DNA of 64,000 bases from Effrenium voratum. Lineage: Eukaryota; Sar; Dinophyceae; Suessiales; Symbiodiniaceae. The stretch spans positions 938,473 to 1,002,472 of the forward strand of contig CAUJNA010001247.1 of the NCBI GenBank assembly GCA_963377175.1. Direction: 5' to 3'. The position numbers and the translations under genes are program-made. The notes under the pieces are model-generated. The model searched no databases. It was not told where the DNA came from and saw nothing but the letters and a program-made list of their open reading frames with translations. Positions 56,656 to 63,367 of the stretch are shown piece by piece; the first letter of the stretch is position 1; each line of letters opens with the position of its first letter.

Positions 56656-57993
56656 ATGGCGGAATATACGGTCACTAGCCTTCTGCGTTCTGACGGCTCA
56701 GTACAAACCACGAGCCGCGTGACACTCGAGCACCTCCCCAACTTCATCAACGGCAATGAGATCCAAATGTTCATTCGGACTCACGGCATAGCGCACCAGC
56801 AAAGTGTTCAATCCCACGGCTCGTCACGTGACGTGCCAGCGCTCACTGGGCAGCCCCGATCGCGTTCACCTCGGTCACGAATTTCGCGGATCCAGCTCAC
56901 ACCGGGCCCGCAAGGGCACTCGGATGAGGAAGAGGATTGGGGTGAATGGAGGAGTGATGGCAGACGCGCCCATAGTGATCAAAGGAGACCACGCTCGCCC
57001 CCGTTTCCTCCTGCTCGTGGCAGTCCTTCTGAGAACCGCATCGCGTTGGCGCCTCTCTCAGTTCGTCGGCAGGTACCTGACTTGGGGGTTCATCGCTTCA
57101 AGCTACGCACAGGGTGCCGGATTGAGGAGATCGCCATCGAACTAAACGATGTCCTCTACTACACCTTGCCGTCGATTGCCGCCTTGGTATTTCCTGAACC
57201 GGAGCTGTTGAAGAAATCTTGGGAGTCGGTCTATAGGAGCCTCATGCAGCACCGCCGCAGCATCATCGAAGATGAACAGAGGATCAAGTCAATTTCAGAG
57301 TTTCCATTTGCTCAGCCTCCACATGGAGTTCCGGGACGCTGGACGGAGCAAGTGCTCAAAGACATTTCGGACTACTTCCAGATCTCGCGGCGCTCGCTAC
57401 CTCAGCAACTCATCGTCCAGCTCGGCATTTGCGAGGAGAAGTGGCCATATATTAGCAGAACCACGCGGACCTTGCACCACTTCTCCGCGGACAAGAAGAA
57501 CTCGCAGAAGAACCTCTTCGGTATCATCTTCTCATTTGAGCCACGCCGATTGTTGCCCGACAAGCAACTGACTCAATCGCAGTCCACCTTTTTCTGGTCG
57601 CACAACACCAACGTACAGGCTGCCATGCAAATCCTGCGTGATGATGAACTGATCCGACCTTCGAAGTGGCAAGAACATCCCTCCCCCAATCGTGAGTGCT
57701 CCAACTGGAACGAAGTCTGGTTGCCGCCGATGGGATTCTACTGCAGAGGCAGCCTCCAGTCTCAAGAAGCGGCAATCCAATCAGCTGCGCAGTTCGGTGG
57801 AATCCGGACGGATCGCCCGGTGTGCATTGGTGGCTCTGCTCGTCTCCGACAACAGCATTGCACTATACCCCGCGGCGGCGTGTACGCGGACATAGCAGCC
57901 TCCCACTACTATGACTGCATTCATGCCAAGGATGGCAGGTGGAAACTAAGATCTTCAATCGCAGTGCCCAGTTACATGGGCATCTTCTGGTAA
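56656..57993 (+). CDS. hypothetical 445-residue protein with RS-rich segment
   Basis: The longest intact gene of the cluster. Residues 1-60 are an unclassified N-terminus (MAEYTVTSLLRSDGS). Residues 65-135 are low complexity: RSRSPRSRISR, an acidic-aromatic DEEEDWGEWR, and a PRSPPFPPARG stretch. Residues 140-300 are globular, with a helical RIEEIAIELNDVLYYTLPS. From H316 (FWSHNTN), through ILRDDELIRPSKW and GFYCRGS (360-366) to the end, the layout faintly recalls ADP-ribosyltransferase-like folds, which begin with a His-x-Thr strand followed by an IL...IRPS helix. I could not confirm a catalytic triad. Start ATG 56656 is favoured because it is the first ATG after the acceptor at 56641-56642. 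The frame is open further upstream, but only through the acceptor and gap. Function is unknown. Confidence 0.7.
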   Translation: MAEYTVTSLLRSDGSVQTTSRVTLEHLPNFINGNEIQMFIRTHGIAHQQSVQSHGSSRDVPALTGQPRSRSPRSRISRIQLTPGPQGHSDEEEDWGEWRSDGRRAHSDQRRPRSPPFPPARGSPSENRIALAPLSVRRQVPDLGVHRFKLRTGCRIEEIAIELNDVLYYTLPSIAALVFPEPELLKKSWESVYRSLMQHRRSIIEDEQRIKSISEFPFAQPPHGVPGRWTEQVLKDISDYFQISRRSLPQQLIVQLGICEEKWPYISRTTRTLHHFSADKKNSQKNLFGIIFSFEPRRLLPDKQLTQSQSTFFWSHNTNVQAAMQILRDDELIRPSKWQEHPSPNRECSNWNEVWLPPMGFYCRGSLQSQEAAIQSAAQFGGIRTDRPVCIGGSARLRQQHCTIPRGGVYADIAASHYYDCIHAKDGRWKLRSSIAVPSYMGIFW

Positions 57994-58140
57994 ACCATGG
58001 TGGCTTACCAGTACAAGACCGTGGCTACTGACCCGAAGTGGTGAGTGCTATGTTTGTTTCATGATGCACATCATGACGCTCCTCTTCCGAAAAACGCATT
58101 GTGTTGTCCGCGGCTCATGGTTGGTTTTGATGCTTCCTTT

Positions 58141-58200
58141 TATGGTCTTGCTTGCATGATCGGTTGTGTGCCTTCTGTTGCTTGCCGTCGCCGCTTTCAG
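58141..58200 (+). promoter_or_regulatory. probable trans-splice acceptor for gene 58250
   Basis: CTTGCTTGCATGATCGG is followed by GCCGCTTTCAG (AG 58199-58200). An in-frame TGA lies between this AG and the start codon, which argues against cis-joining to the gene upstream. ATG 58250 is the first ATG. Confidence 0.5.
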
Positions 58201-58249
58201 TCATCTCTGGTGGATTTGACCCTGGTTGTCTCGTCTTTTCGGGATTGTG

Positions 58250-58753
58250 ATGGATCATGGAGATCTACTACGAGATTGTCGGCACATGCTACTCGCTATG
58301 TCATCGCAGATCAGTTTACTTCTGGCGGGACTCCAGCGTCTTGAGGGGCAGCAGCGACATCCACAGCCGCCCCCACCACCACCGATTCCGGAAGTTCATC
58401 CCCCGCCGTTGCCGCCGCCGTCCACGGCGCCTCCGCACTTGCCAGCAACATCGGTCAGACCTGACCACATGGCAACGCCGGTCACTCTCGTGGCCACCAC
58501 GGACAGCCGTGCGGAGCACCCTGCTCTCACACGCACGGTGAGTGTCAGCACTTCCTGGGAACACAGACGACGGCGAAGATCTAGGCATCGTGAGCCGCAC
58601 CGAAGACGATCCCGCAGCCATCATCGACGGCTCCCAGAACGTCCTGTCGATGCAGTTCCAGTGGGTCGCCGTCATGCTTATACTCCTAAGTATCCACCGG
58701 CAGTTAAAGCCATGCCAGCTTGCAGACCGTCTGGTCTGCCCTATGAACGATGA
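58250..58753 (+). CDS. hypothetical 167-residue Pro- and Arg/Ser-rich protein
   Basis: It begins with a helical stretch (LLRDCRHMLLAMSSQISLLL, residues 5-24), then a polyproline linker (residues 38-65) and a strongly basic RRRRRSRHREPHRRRSRSHH region near 110-130, before a Tyr/Pro-containing tail. The helix-linker-RS layout is echoed by the next gene (58884). RS-type regions are typical of nuclear RNA-processing proteins, but no RNA-binding domain is visible, so that is only a hint. Another plus-strand register overlaps at 58542-58856. The one given here starts at the first ATG after the acceptor. Confidence 0.55.
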   Translation: MDHGDLLRDCRHMLLAMSSQISLLLAGLQRLEGQQRHPQPPPPPPIPEVHPPPLPPPSTAPPHLPATSVRPDHMATPVTLVATTDSRAEHPALTRTVSVSTSWEHRRRRRSRHREPHRRRSRSHHRRLPERPVDAVPVGRRHAYTPKYPPAVKAMPACRPSGLPYER

Positions 58754-58883
58754 CGGAGCAACAGCGACAAAAGTACGTCAGAGTTTGCTACATTCATGCT
58801 TGCATTTACCTTATCTCTGTCTTGCCGCAGCATTATCGCTTTGCAGCTTTGCTTGAGTTGAACTTGTGGTTTGATCGGTTGCC
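58754..58883 (+). promoter_or_regulatory. intergenic region with probable trans-splice acceptor for gene 58884
   Basis: Only 130 bp between genes. ATGCTTGCATTTACC precedes CTTGCCGCAG (AG 58829-58830), with a second GCTTTGCAG at 58845-58846. An in-frame TGA at 58854 follows. ATG 58884 is the first ATG. Confidence 0.5.
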
Positions 58884-59612
58884 ATGTATTTGTCAGCTGA
58901 GTTTGTGAATAACCTGGTGGCTGTGCTCAATGTCCTTGCATCCCAAGTGGCGACAGCTTTGGATACCCTGAACTTTGCCTTGATGACGGAACGTGGTCGT
59001 CCGACTGACACGGTGGTCACCCCAAGAGCACCAAGAAACTCCAGACATGGGTTGCGCCCCCGCATCATCACGGAGCACCCCTCATCTGACAGATCCCGAT
59101 CACCCGCACGTATTCGGGGTCGACCGCTGGACACGTCATCTACCTGGTACATACCGGCCTTGTCCCCGCCTAGAGCGGCACATCGTGATGCTAGTGACCA
59201 CAATCCGGGAGCTCGGCCCGAATCGATGCTGGATCGATTACCACCTCCTCGTCCCCTTGCTCCTGGCGCGATACACGGTGGACGAGAGCCAGGACAAACG
59301 ACGCCTACGACACCTGATTCGGATTCTGATGGGTCCATACGTCCGCATCCAGGTGCCTCGTCGTTCCGGCCGTCGCCGACGGTGGTCCATGGTCCTCGTG
59401 AACTTCTACAAGAATTTACCATTGCACTTCGCAATGCGTACCGTGAACCTTTCACGGCATGGACACAGGGTGAGCTGGATGAAATGGTGAGACGAAAGAA
59501 GGATAAAGATTCCAGACCCACCTATAAGACCATTGCGCGGTTTCTTCAGAAGCCGATTGAGGAAGTCAAGCAGGCATGGAAGGTCTATCAACAACTTGAA
59601 GCTCGCGGCTAG
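58884..59612 (+). CDS. hypothetical 242-residue protein with helical C-terminal domain
   Basis: Residues 1-35 form a hydrophobic helix-like segment (VNNLVAVLNVLASQVATALD) comparable to the start of the 58250 protein. Residues 36-170 are disordered-looking, rich in Pro, Arg and Ser, with DRSRSPARIRGRP. Residues 172-242 form a compact helical domain (ELLQEFTIALRNAYREPFTAW, trimmed from both sides, then TYKTIARFLQKPIEEVKQAW) whose last two helices resemble a helix-turn-helix in spacing. The stop codon TAG lies inside a perfect 29-bp tandem duplication at 59596-59653, so the duplication repeats the gene's end without extending it. Family unknown. Confidence 0.65.
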   Translation: MYLSAEFVNNLVAVLNVLASQVATALDTLNFALMTERGRPTDTVVTPRAPRNSRHGLRPRIITEHPSSDRSRSPARIRGRPLDTSSTWYIPALSPPRAAHRDASDHNPGARPESMLDRLPPPRPLAPGAIHGGREPGQTTPTTPDSDSDGSIRPHPGASSFRPSPTVVHGPRELLQEFTIALRNAYREPFTAWTQGELDEMVRRKKDKDSRPTYKTIARFLQKPIEEVKQAWKVYQQLEARG

Positions 59613-59653
59613 CAACATGCCCGATTGAAGCTCGCGGCTAGCAACATGCCCGA
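59596..59653. repeat. 29-bp tandem duplication spanning the stop of gene 58884
   Basis: TTGAAGCTCGCGGCTAGCAA plus CATGCCCGA occurs twice without mismatch (59596-59624 and 59625-59653). Being exact, it must be recent. Confidence 0.95.
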
Positions 59654-59719
59654 CAAATGCAGCAACGACCATTGATGGACCAAATGATACGCAGCGGCGG
59701 TGTGTCCGATTCGCGTTGT

Positions 59720-59794
59720 TGATCACATGATATTTGCTTGCTCGCATGTGAATCAATCTTGCTTGTCGTGTTGTGCAATGTCGTTGACATGCAG
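59720..59794 (+). promoter_or_regulatory. probable trans-splice acceptor for gene 59822
   Basis: TTTGCTTGCTCGCATG and a second CTTGCTTGTCG precede TTGACATGCAG (AG 59793-59794). Here the first ATG (59797) opens a different register, making this the one exception among the eight genes. Confidence 0.4.
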
Positions 59795-59821
59795 TGATGC
59801 CTTGCCTGAGTTGCTCAAATC

Positions 59822-60391
59822 ATGTCGGAACAAGTTGTACAGACGTACATTACCTGGACCCATGGAGCGCAGCCGACGTGGTTACAATTTCATGGACCCG
59901 GGGCTCTACTCGACAGACCCATACGGTTAACTACGTCACCTCCGCCCCCGCCAAGTTTGCCATTGCTTCTTCCACCTCCTCCTCCACCACCACCACCACC
60001 ACCGGTGATTCTTCACCCACAGTTTATGCCCTCGGTACGCAGCCCCACGATCTCAGCCCCTCGTGGACAATCCTGTCCTACCTCTTCGAAATCGCAGCGC
60101 ACACGCCGCTCGATCTACAGCAGTGACCCCTCCCGTGATGAAGAACCACGCAGTCCAGGGCCCTCGTCCAAACGATCTCGGACAGCATCAGCTTCGGCGC
60201 CGCGGCGATCTCGACGGCCCTTTACAGTGTTTTATTCCAAACGTGCAGGCCGTCCATCGCAATCCCCCTCGGCGGCGTGCAAGCATTACTGTCACGCCAT
60301 CCTGCGCCATGGACGGAAATGTCTTTCCCCTTGTGCTCGTAGACGGCCAGGTCACTATCATTGCAGGTGTGCGCGACATCAACGACAGTGA
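59822..60391 (+). CDS. hypothetical 189-residue protein: Pro-rich, RS-rich, Cys/His C-terminus
   Basis: Residues 9-30 (YITWTHGAQPTWLQFHGPG) resemble the W-x-x-[IF]-x-PG start of the domain shared by the four downstream genes, but the later REWR and RDW blocks are absent. Residues 39-62 are polyproline, and 95-140 are RS-rich with KRSRTASASAPRRSRR. The last 35 residues carry a Cys/His pattern (YCHAILRHGRKC, then PCARRRPGHYHCRCARH) like small zinc-binding motifs of the C-A-x-x-x-G-x-x-C...C-x(2-4)-H kind. Two other registers are open here (59797-60126 and 60063-60398). The Cys/His end and the W...PG start favour this one. Confidence 0.5.
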   Translation: MSEQVVQTYITWTHGAQPTWLQFHGPGALLDRPIRLTTSPPPPPSLPLLLPPPPPPPPPPPVILHPQFMPSVRSPTISAPRGQSCPTSSKSQRTRRSIYSSDPSRDEEPRSPGPSSKRSRTASASAPRRSRRPFTVFYSKRAGRPSQSPSAACKHYCHAILRHGRKCLSPCARRRPGHYHCRCARHQRQ

Positions 60392-60550
60392 AAGCTAGGA
60401 GTCTGACATTTCCGACCTCGTTGCTGCGTTTCATCTTGTGTTTGAAAAGTTGCCTCACTCTTCAGTGTGTATGTGCGGTTGGCAATGCATGTGTGGCCTT
60501 GCCGCAGACTTTCGATTGGTTCAACAGTCGTGCAAGCACGTATTGCTGCT
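60392..60550 (+). promoter_or_regulatory. intergenic region with probable trans-splice acceptor for gene 60551
   Basis: 159 bp. CACTCTTCAG ends at 60465 and GGCCTTGCCGCAG at 60507. The second shares CTTGCCGCAG with the acceptor before gene 58884. ATG 60551 is the first ATG after 60507. Confidence 0.45.
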
Positions 60551-60973
60551 ATGAACCCCCAGTACTTCGAGTACCAGATCGATAGAGGAGTGGAATGGAT
60601 TCGAATTTACTCTCCGGGCATTTGGAGGCCCGTTCCCGATGAGGCGCCTGTTCCTGACCCACTGTACGCTTCCACGTATCGGGAGTGGCGCAGATCATAT
60701 CACTTCCAAGTGTACTGGTCTGAAGACAGCACCGGTGGAACTACAATGGATCCTATAGCCACGCCCAGCGCCTATGTGTCCTATCACGTGTGGGAGTACC
60801 GGGACTGGCAAACACGAGGTTATCAACGCCTTGGACCTCCTGTACAATCCATGGGATTCGCGATGCTCGTCAATGCGGACGTCGAGTCCTCGGTGGGCTC
60901 GTCGGTACCGGATGGGGCGTGGCGGGAACCGTCACCGCCACCATTCCATGATCCTTGGAATGAGTCGGATTGA
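60551..60973 (+). CDS. W-PG/REWR/RDW domain protein 1 (140 residues)
   Basis: First of four tandem paralogues sharing a domain I do not recognise. Landmarks are EWIRIY at 15-20, PG at 22-23, W25, YREWR at 43-47, VYW at 54-56, YRDW at 83-86 and GYQRL at 90-94. The tail (95-140) is short, acidic and Ser/Pro-rich with no second domain. The frequency and even spacing of Trp, Tyr and Arg suggest a small beta-rich ligand- or protein-binding module, but this is inference. No signal peptide or membrane segment is present. The upstream in-frame extension to 60467 lies in the acceptor leader and is rejected. It is most similar to the next gene (61119), including the STGGTT loop at 60-65. Confidence 0.7.
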   Translation: MNPQYFEYQIDRGVEWIRIYSPGIWRPVPDEAPVPDPLYASTYREWRRSYHFQVYWSEDSTGGTTMDPIATPSAYVSYHVWEYRDWQTRGYQRLGPPVQSMGFAMLVNADVESSVGSSVPDGAWREPSPPPFHDPWNESD

Positions 60974-61118
60974 TTCTTGAGCAGCATGTTGGACAAAGAT
61001 GCGGTTGTGCTTGCTTTGTATGTGTGTTCACATTGGGTTGTCTTGCTTGGTGCTGTGCATGTCGTTTCAGTGTGTCCGCCGCTTTCCGTGCTAACTTTGA
61101 GCAGCTTGTTGGGTTGAA
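60974..61118 (+). promoter_or_regulatory. intergenic region with probable trans-splice acceptor for gene 61119
   Basis: 145 bp. GTGCTTGCTTTG and TCTTGCTTGG precede ATGTCGTTTCAG (AG 61069-61070). ATG 61119 is the first ATG, 48 bases on. Confidence 0.5.
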
Positions 61119-61562
61119 ATGTTCAATAGTACAGTGCATGGTGCAGCACGATGGGATCTACCTCGTTATTTTGACTATGACATCGTTCATGGTCGAGCAG
61201 GAACGAGTGTGGAATGGATTCGAATCTATGTTCCGGGTCAGTGGCATCCAGTAGCCCCAGACACCCTGGGACCGGCCCCGGATGACTCGACCACCTATCG
61301 GGAATGGCGCAAGGTCTACCACTTCGAAGTGTACTGGCCCCGGGAAAGCACGGGCGGCACAACCACTGGCACGGTTCTGCAACCGGTATCTTACGCCACC
61401 TTCTACACTTGGTATTACAGAGACTGGGTCACCAGGGGGTATCAACGCCTGGGTCGTCCACATCCTAGCATAGCGAGGCCCGTTTTTGCTTCGGGCGCAC
61501 CGGACCTCATGTATGCTGGAATGACTTCTTCCTCGGCATCATCTAATTCGCTTGAGAGCTGA
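61119..61562 (+). CDS. W-PG/REWR/RDW domain protein 2 (147 residues)
   Basis: Second paralogue. Landmarks are EWIRIY at 32-37, PG at 39-40, W42, YREWR at 60-64, FEVYW at 69-73, an STGGTT loop at 77-82, YRDW at 100-103 and GYQRL at 107-111. The N-terminus is 17 residues longer than in the 60551 protein, whose start aligns with RYFDYDI here. The tail is Ser-rich (SSSASSNS) and ends in LES. Identity with protein 1 over the domain looks close to half, while the third and fourth paralogues keep mainly the Trp/Arg/Gly framework. The stop overlaps an ATG for the upstream extension of the next frame, but the real next start is 61718. Confidence 0.7.
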   Translation: MFNSTVHGAARWDLPRYFDYDIVHGRAGTSVEWIRIYVPGQWHPVAPDTLGPAPDDSTTYREWRKVYHFEVYWPRESTGGTTTGTVLQPVSYATFYTWYYRDWVTRGYQRLGRPHPSIARPVFASGAPDLMYAGMTSSSASSNSLES

Positions 61563-61717
61563 TGCCCGCCCTCGCCTCCCTGGAGAATCAGACTATGATG
61601 CTGGCACCACACATTGTCACAAAAGTGCTCTCTTGCATTATGATTGTTCACTTGCTTGCACTTGTTGTTGTCTGCAGCCGTACACCTATCAACTTTTCTT
61701 TCCGTGGTGGTGTTGTC
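61563..61717 (+). promoter_or_regulatory. intergenic region with probable trans-splice acceptor for gene 61718
   Basis: 155 bp. CACTTGCTTGCACTTG is followed by TTGTTGTCTGCAG (AG 61676-61677). ATG 61718 is the first ATG. The open frame over this stretch would mimic a hydrophobic N-terminus. Confidence 0.5.
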
Positions 61718-62299
61718 ATGGCGTGGCTGGAATGGTGCCCGGACCCTCAACAACCAGATGCCCAGTGGGTCAAGATCTTTCATCCGGGACCGTGGACGCC
61801 GCAAGAGGAACATGATGAACCACCTCCTCCGCACACTTTTAGAGAGTGGAGGGAGTTCTATGCACCCAACCAGGCCTCAGTCGGAGAGCAGGCCCAAGTC
61901 ACTATGTGGTACAAACGAGACTGGGCCACAGAGGGCTACCGACGAATCGCTGCCCCTCACGCTGGTCATGAATTTGACTCAGGGTATTCCCCCGATCATC
62001 TCAGCGTGGCCACGCAGTCTGCGGCATTGACTATGTCGCCAGAGCTGTTAGACGCGATTCTCAGGTCCTCGGATGCAGCTGATTTCTCTACTGAAGAACT
62101 GACGCGTCTCCAGGAAGGGATTTCGCAACAACTGACAGCTCGCGCACGTCTAGCTTCCCATCCTCATCAACCCGTACGTGCATCGCGTGGAAGCACATCA
62201 TTGGAGACGATTGGGGTCTCCGACCCCTACCGGCCCGTTAATCCTTCCGACAGTGGCCGAGACAAGATGAGTCCCGTCTTCGAGCTCACTGAAGACTAG
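61718..62299 (+). CDS. W-PG/REWR/RDW domain protein 3 (193 residues)
   Basis: Third paralogue, with a shorter domain: QWVKIF at 16-21, PG at 23-24, W26, FREWRE at 41-46, KRDW at 66-69 and GYRRI at 73-77. The VYW strand and STGGTT loop of proteins 1 and 2 are replaced by a Gln/Val-rich stretch. Residues 110-150 add a helical segment absent from proteins 1 and 2 (MSPELLDAILRSSDAAD, then STEELTRLQEGISQQL). The tail has a conserved-looking SDPYRPVNPSDSG. An in-frame extension back to 61562 would create an apparent membrane helix but runs through the acceptor, so the start is set at 61718. Confidence 0.7.
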   Translation: MAWLEWCPDPQQPDAQWVKIFHPGPWTPQEEHDEPPPPHTFREWREFYAPNQASVGEQAQVTMWYKRDWATEGYRRIAAPHAGHEFDSGYSPDHLSVATQSAALTMSPELLDAILRSSDAADFSTEELTRLQEGISQQLTARARLASHPHQPVRASRGSTSLETIGVSDPYRPVNPSDSGRDKMSPVFELTED

Positions 62300-62456
62300 A
62301 CTCGCATTAGCAGTGTTGCGTACGAAATAAGGGTGATCTTTGCGCTTGCATGAGTTTGCTTGGTTGTTTGTTGCTGGTTGAACATGGTTGTGCATTGTGC
62401 TTGTTTATCTACTAGCCGGATCGGAGCCCGCGACAATTCTTGCCTCTTGCCTCGAC
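62300..62456 (+). promoter_or_regulatory. intergenic region with probable trans-splice acceptor for gene 62457
   Basis: 157 bp. GCGCTTGCATGAG and GTTTGCTTGG precede TTTATCTACTAG (AG 62414-62415). ATG 62457 is the first ATG. Confidence 0.45.
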
Positions 62457-62957
62457 ATGGACATCGATGATTCGAAGCAGCACCCATGGCTTGAATATTC
62501 AGTCTGGCATGATCAGGAGTGGGTGCGGATATACACTCCAGGACATCCTCAACGATGGCACCGCGGGGACGCCTTGCCAGATGTCCCTGAAAATTCGTTT
62601 CGTGAATGGAGACGGGTGACTGAGCCCGACGCACCAGACCAAGCATGGGACATCCGTGACTGGCAACACCAAGGGTACCAGCGCATCTTGTCACGGATTG
62701 AGTCATTCACGACTCGCGATCCACATGATCAGACGCTTGGTCGAGTTCGAAACTCCGATGCCGTTCCAGTTGAGGAGACATTCACCTATGCCACTCCGTT
62801 TTCTCAAGGTGATCGCCCGGCTGCTTCGCAAATCGCTTCAGTCCTCTATGGCGACACTCGCAATGCTCAACGTGGTGATCTTTCGTTCCCGTCTTCTGAG
62901 CGGTTCAGGGCGGTGTCTCGCTCCCCTCGCCGTGGAGGATTTTTTGGTCAACGATAG
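62457..62957 (+). CDS. W-PG/REWR/RDW domain protein 4 (166 residues)
   Basis: Fourth paralogue: EWVRIY at 21-26, PG at 28-29, W34, FREWRR at 48-53, IRDW at 66-69 and GYQRI at 73-77. The N-terminus is acidic (MDIDDSKQ). The spacing from RDW to GY equals protein 3, and both have a shortened middle, so the four fall into pairs 1+2 and 3+4. The tail (80-166) is longer and ends in RAVSRSPRRGGFFGQR, an RS-type and Gly/Phe motif that links this gene in style to the RS-bearing genes upstream. A second plus-strand register (62656-62979) overlaps but breaks the domain. Function unknown. Confidence 0.7.
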   Translation: MDIDDSKQHPWLEYSVWHDQEWVRIYTPGHPQRWHRGDALPDVPENSFREWRRVTEPDAPDQAWDIRDWQHQGYQRILSRIESFTTRDPHDQTLGRVRNSDAVPVEETFTYATPFSQGDRPAASQIASVLYGDTRNAQRGDLSFPSSERFRAVSRSPRRGGFFGQR

Positions 62958-63367
62958 ACAATTGAGTGTGAGCATTTGATCTTCCACCAGGAGAAAAGAG
63001 AAACTTCGCCCCTCGTAGAGGGGCGTGTGTGTGCGGAGTGACAGAATGCCCTGTCACCAATCTTTTCTTCGTCAACAGGGGGACCATCCATTTGCTGTGT
63101 GCGATGGTCCAACGAAGCGGCCACAGCAAATGCGGATATCGAGGCTGATCACCTCGACGTACCTGCGCATCTCGAGTGATTCAAAGTCCTTTTGGCCCGC
63201 TGTTTCTTTCGCTGTGTGTGCTTCTTGTTCTTTCGGTTAGCGTTTTCGTCACTAGAGGGAAGCAGAGTGCATCGTGAGCCGAAACTCATCATACTCGAGA
63301 CTTGTCGGTTGTACTCGAGACTCATCAGTTGTACTCGAAAGATTAGCACTCTCCATCTGGAGTTCAA
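62958..63367. other. 3' region of the cluster: hairpin and short repeats
   Basis: CGCCCCT-CGTAG-AGGGGCG forms a 7-bp GC-rich hairpin at 63007-63025, about 50 bp after the last stop. 63292-63339 holds a 20-bp repeat TACTCGAGACTCATCAGTTG in 2.4 copies. No further gene is supported. Confidence 0.5.
63007..63025 (+). terminator. GC-rich hairpin after the gene cluster
   Basis: A perfect 7-bp stem with a 5-base loop. It is the only such hairpin noted near the cluster. A role in 3' end formation is speculative. Confidence 0.25.

Noticed and set aside
55990..57993. Single 667-codon frame across the assembly gap
   Set aside because: It joins a TG repeat, 100 N and a genuine gene. The supported start is ATG 56656.
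58041..58200. Possible GT-AG intron (GTGAGT at 58041, CAG at 58200)
   Set aside because: The gene upstream already stops at 57993, and the frame after 58200 meets a TGA before ATG 58250. A trans-splice acceptor explains the AG better.
61562..61717. N-terminal extension of gene 61718 with a hydrophobic segment resembling a membrane anchor
   Set aside because: It runs through the TTGCTTGC...CTGCAG acceptor. The hydrophobicity reflects the T-rich tract.
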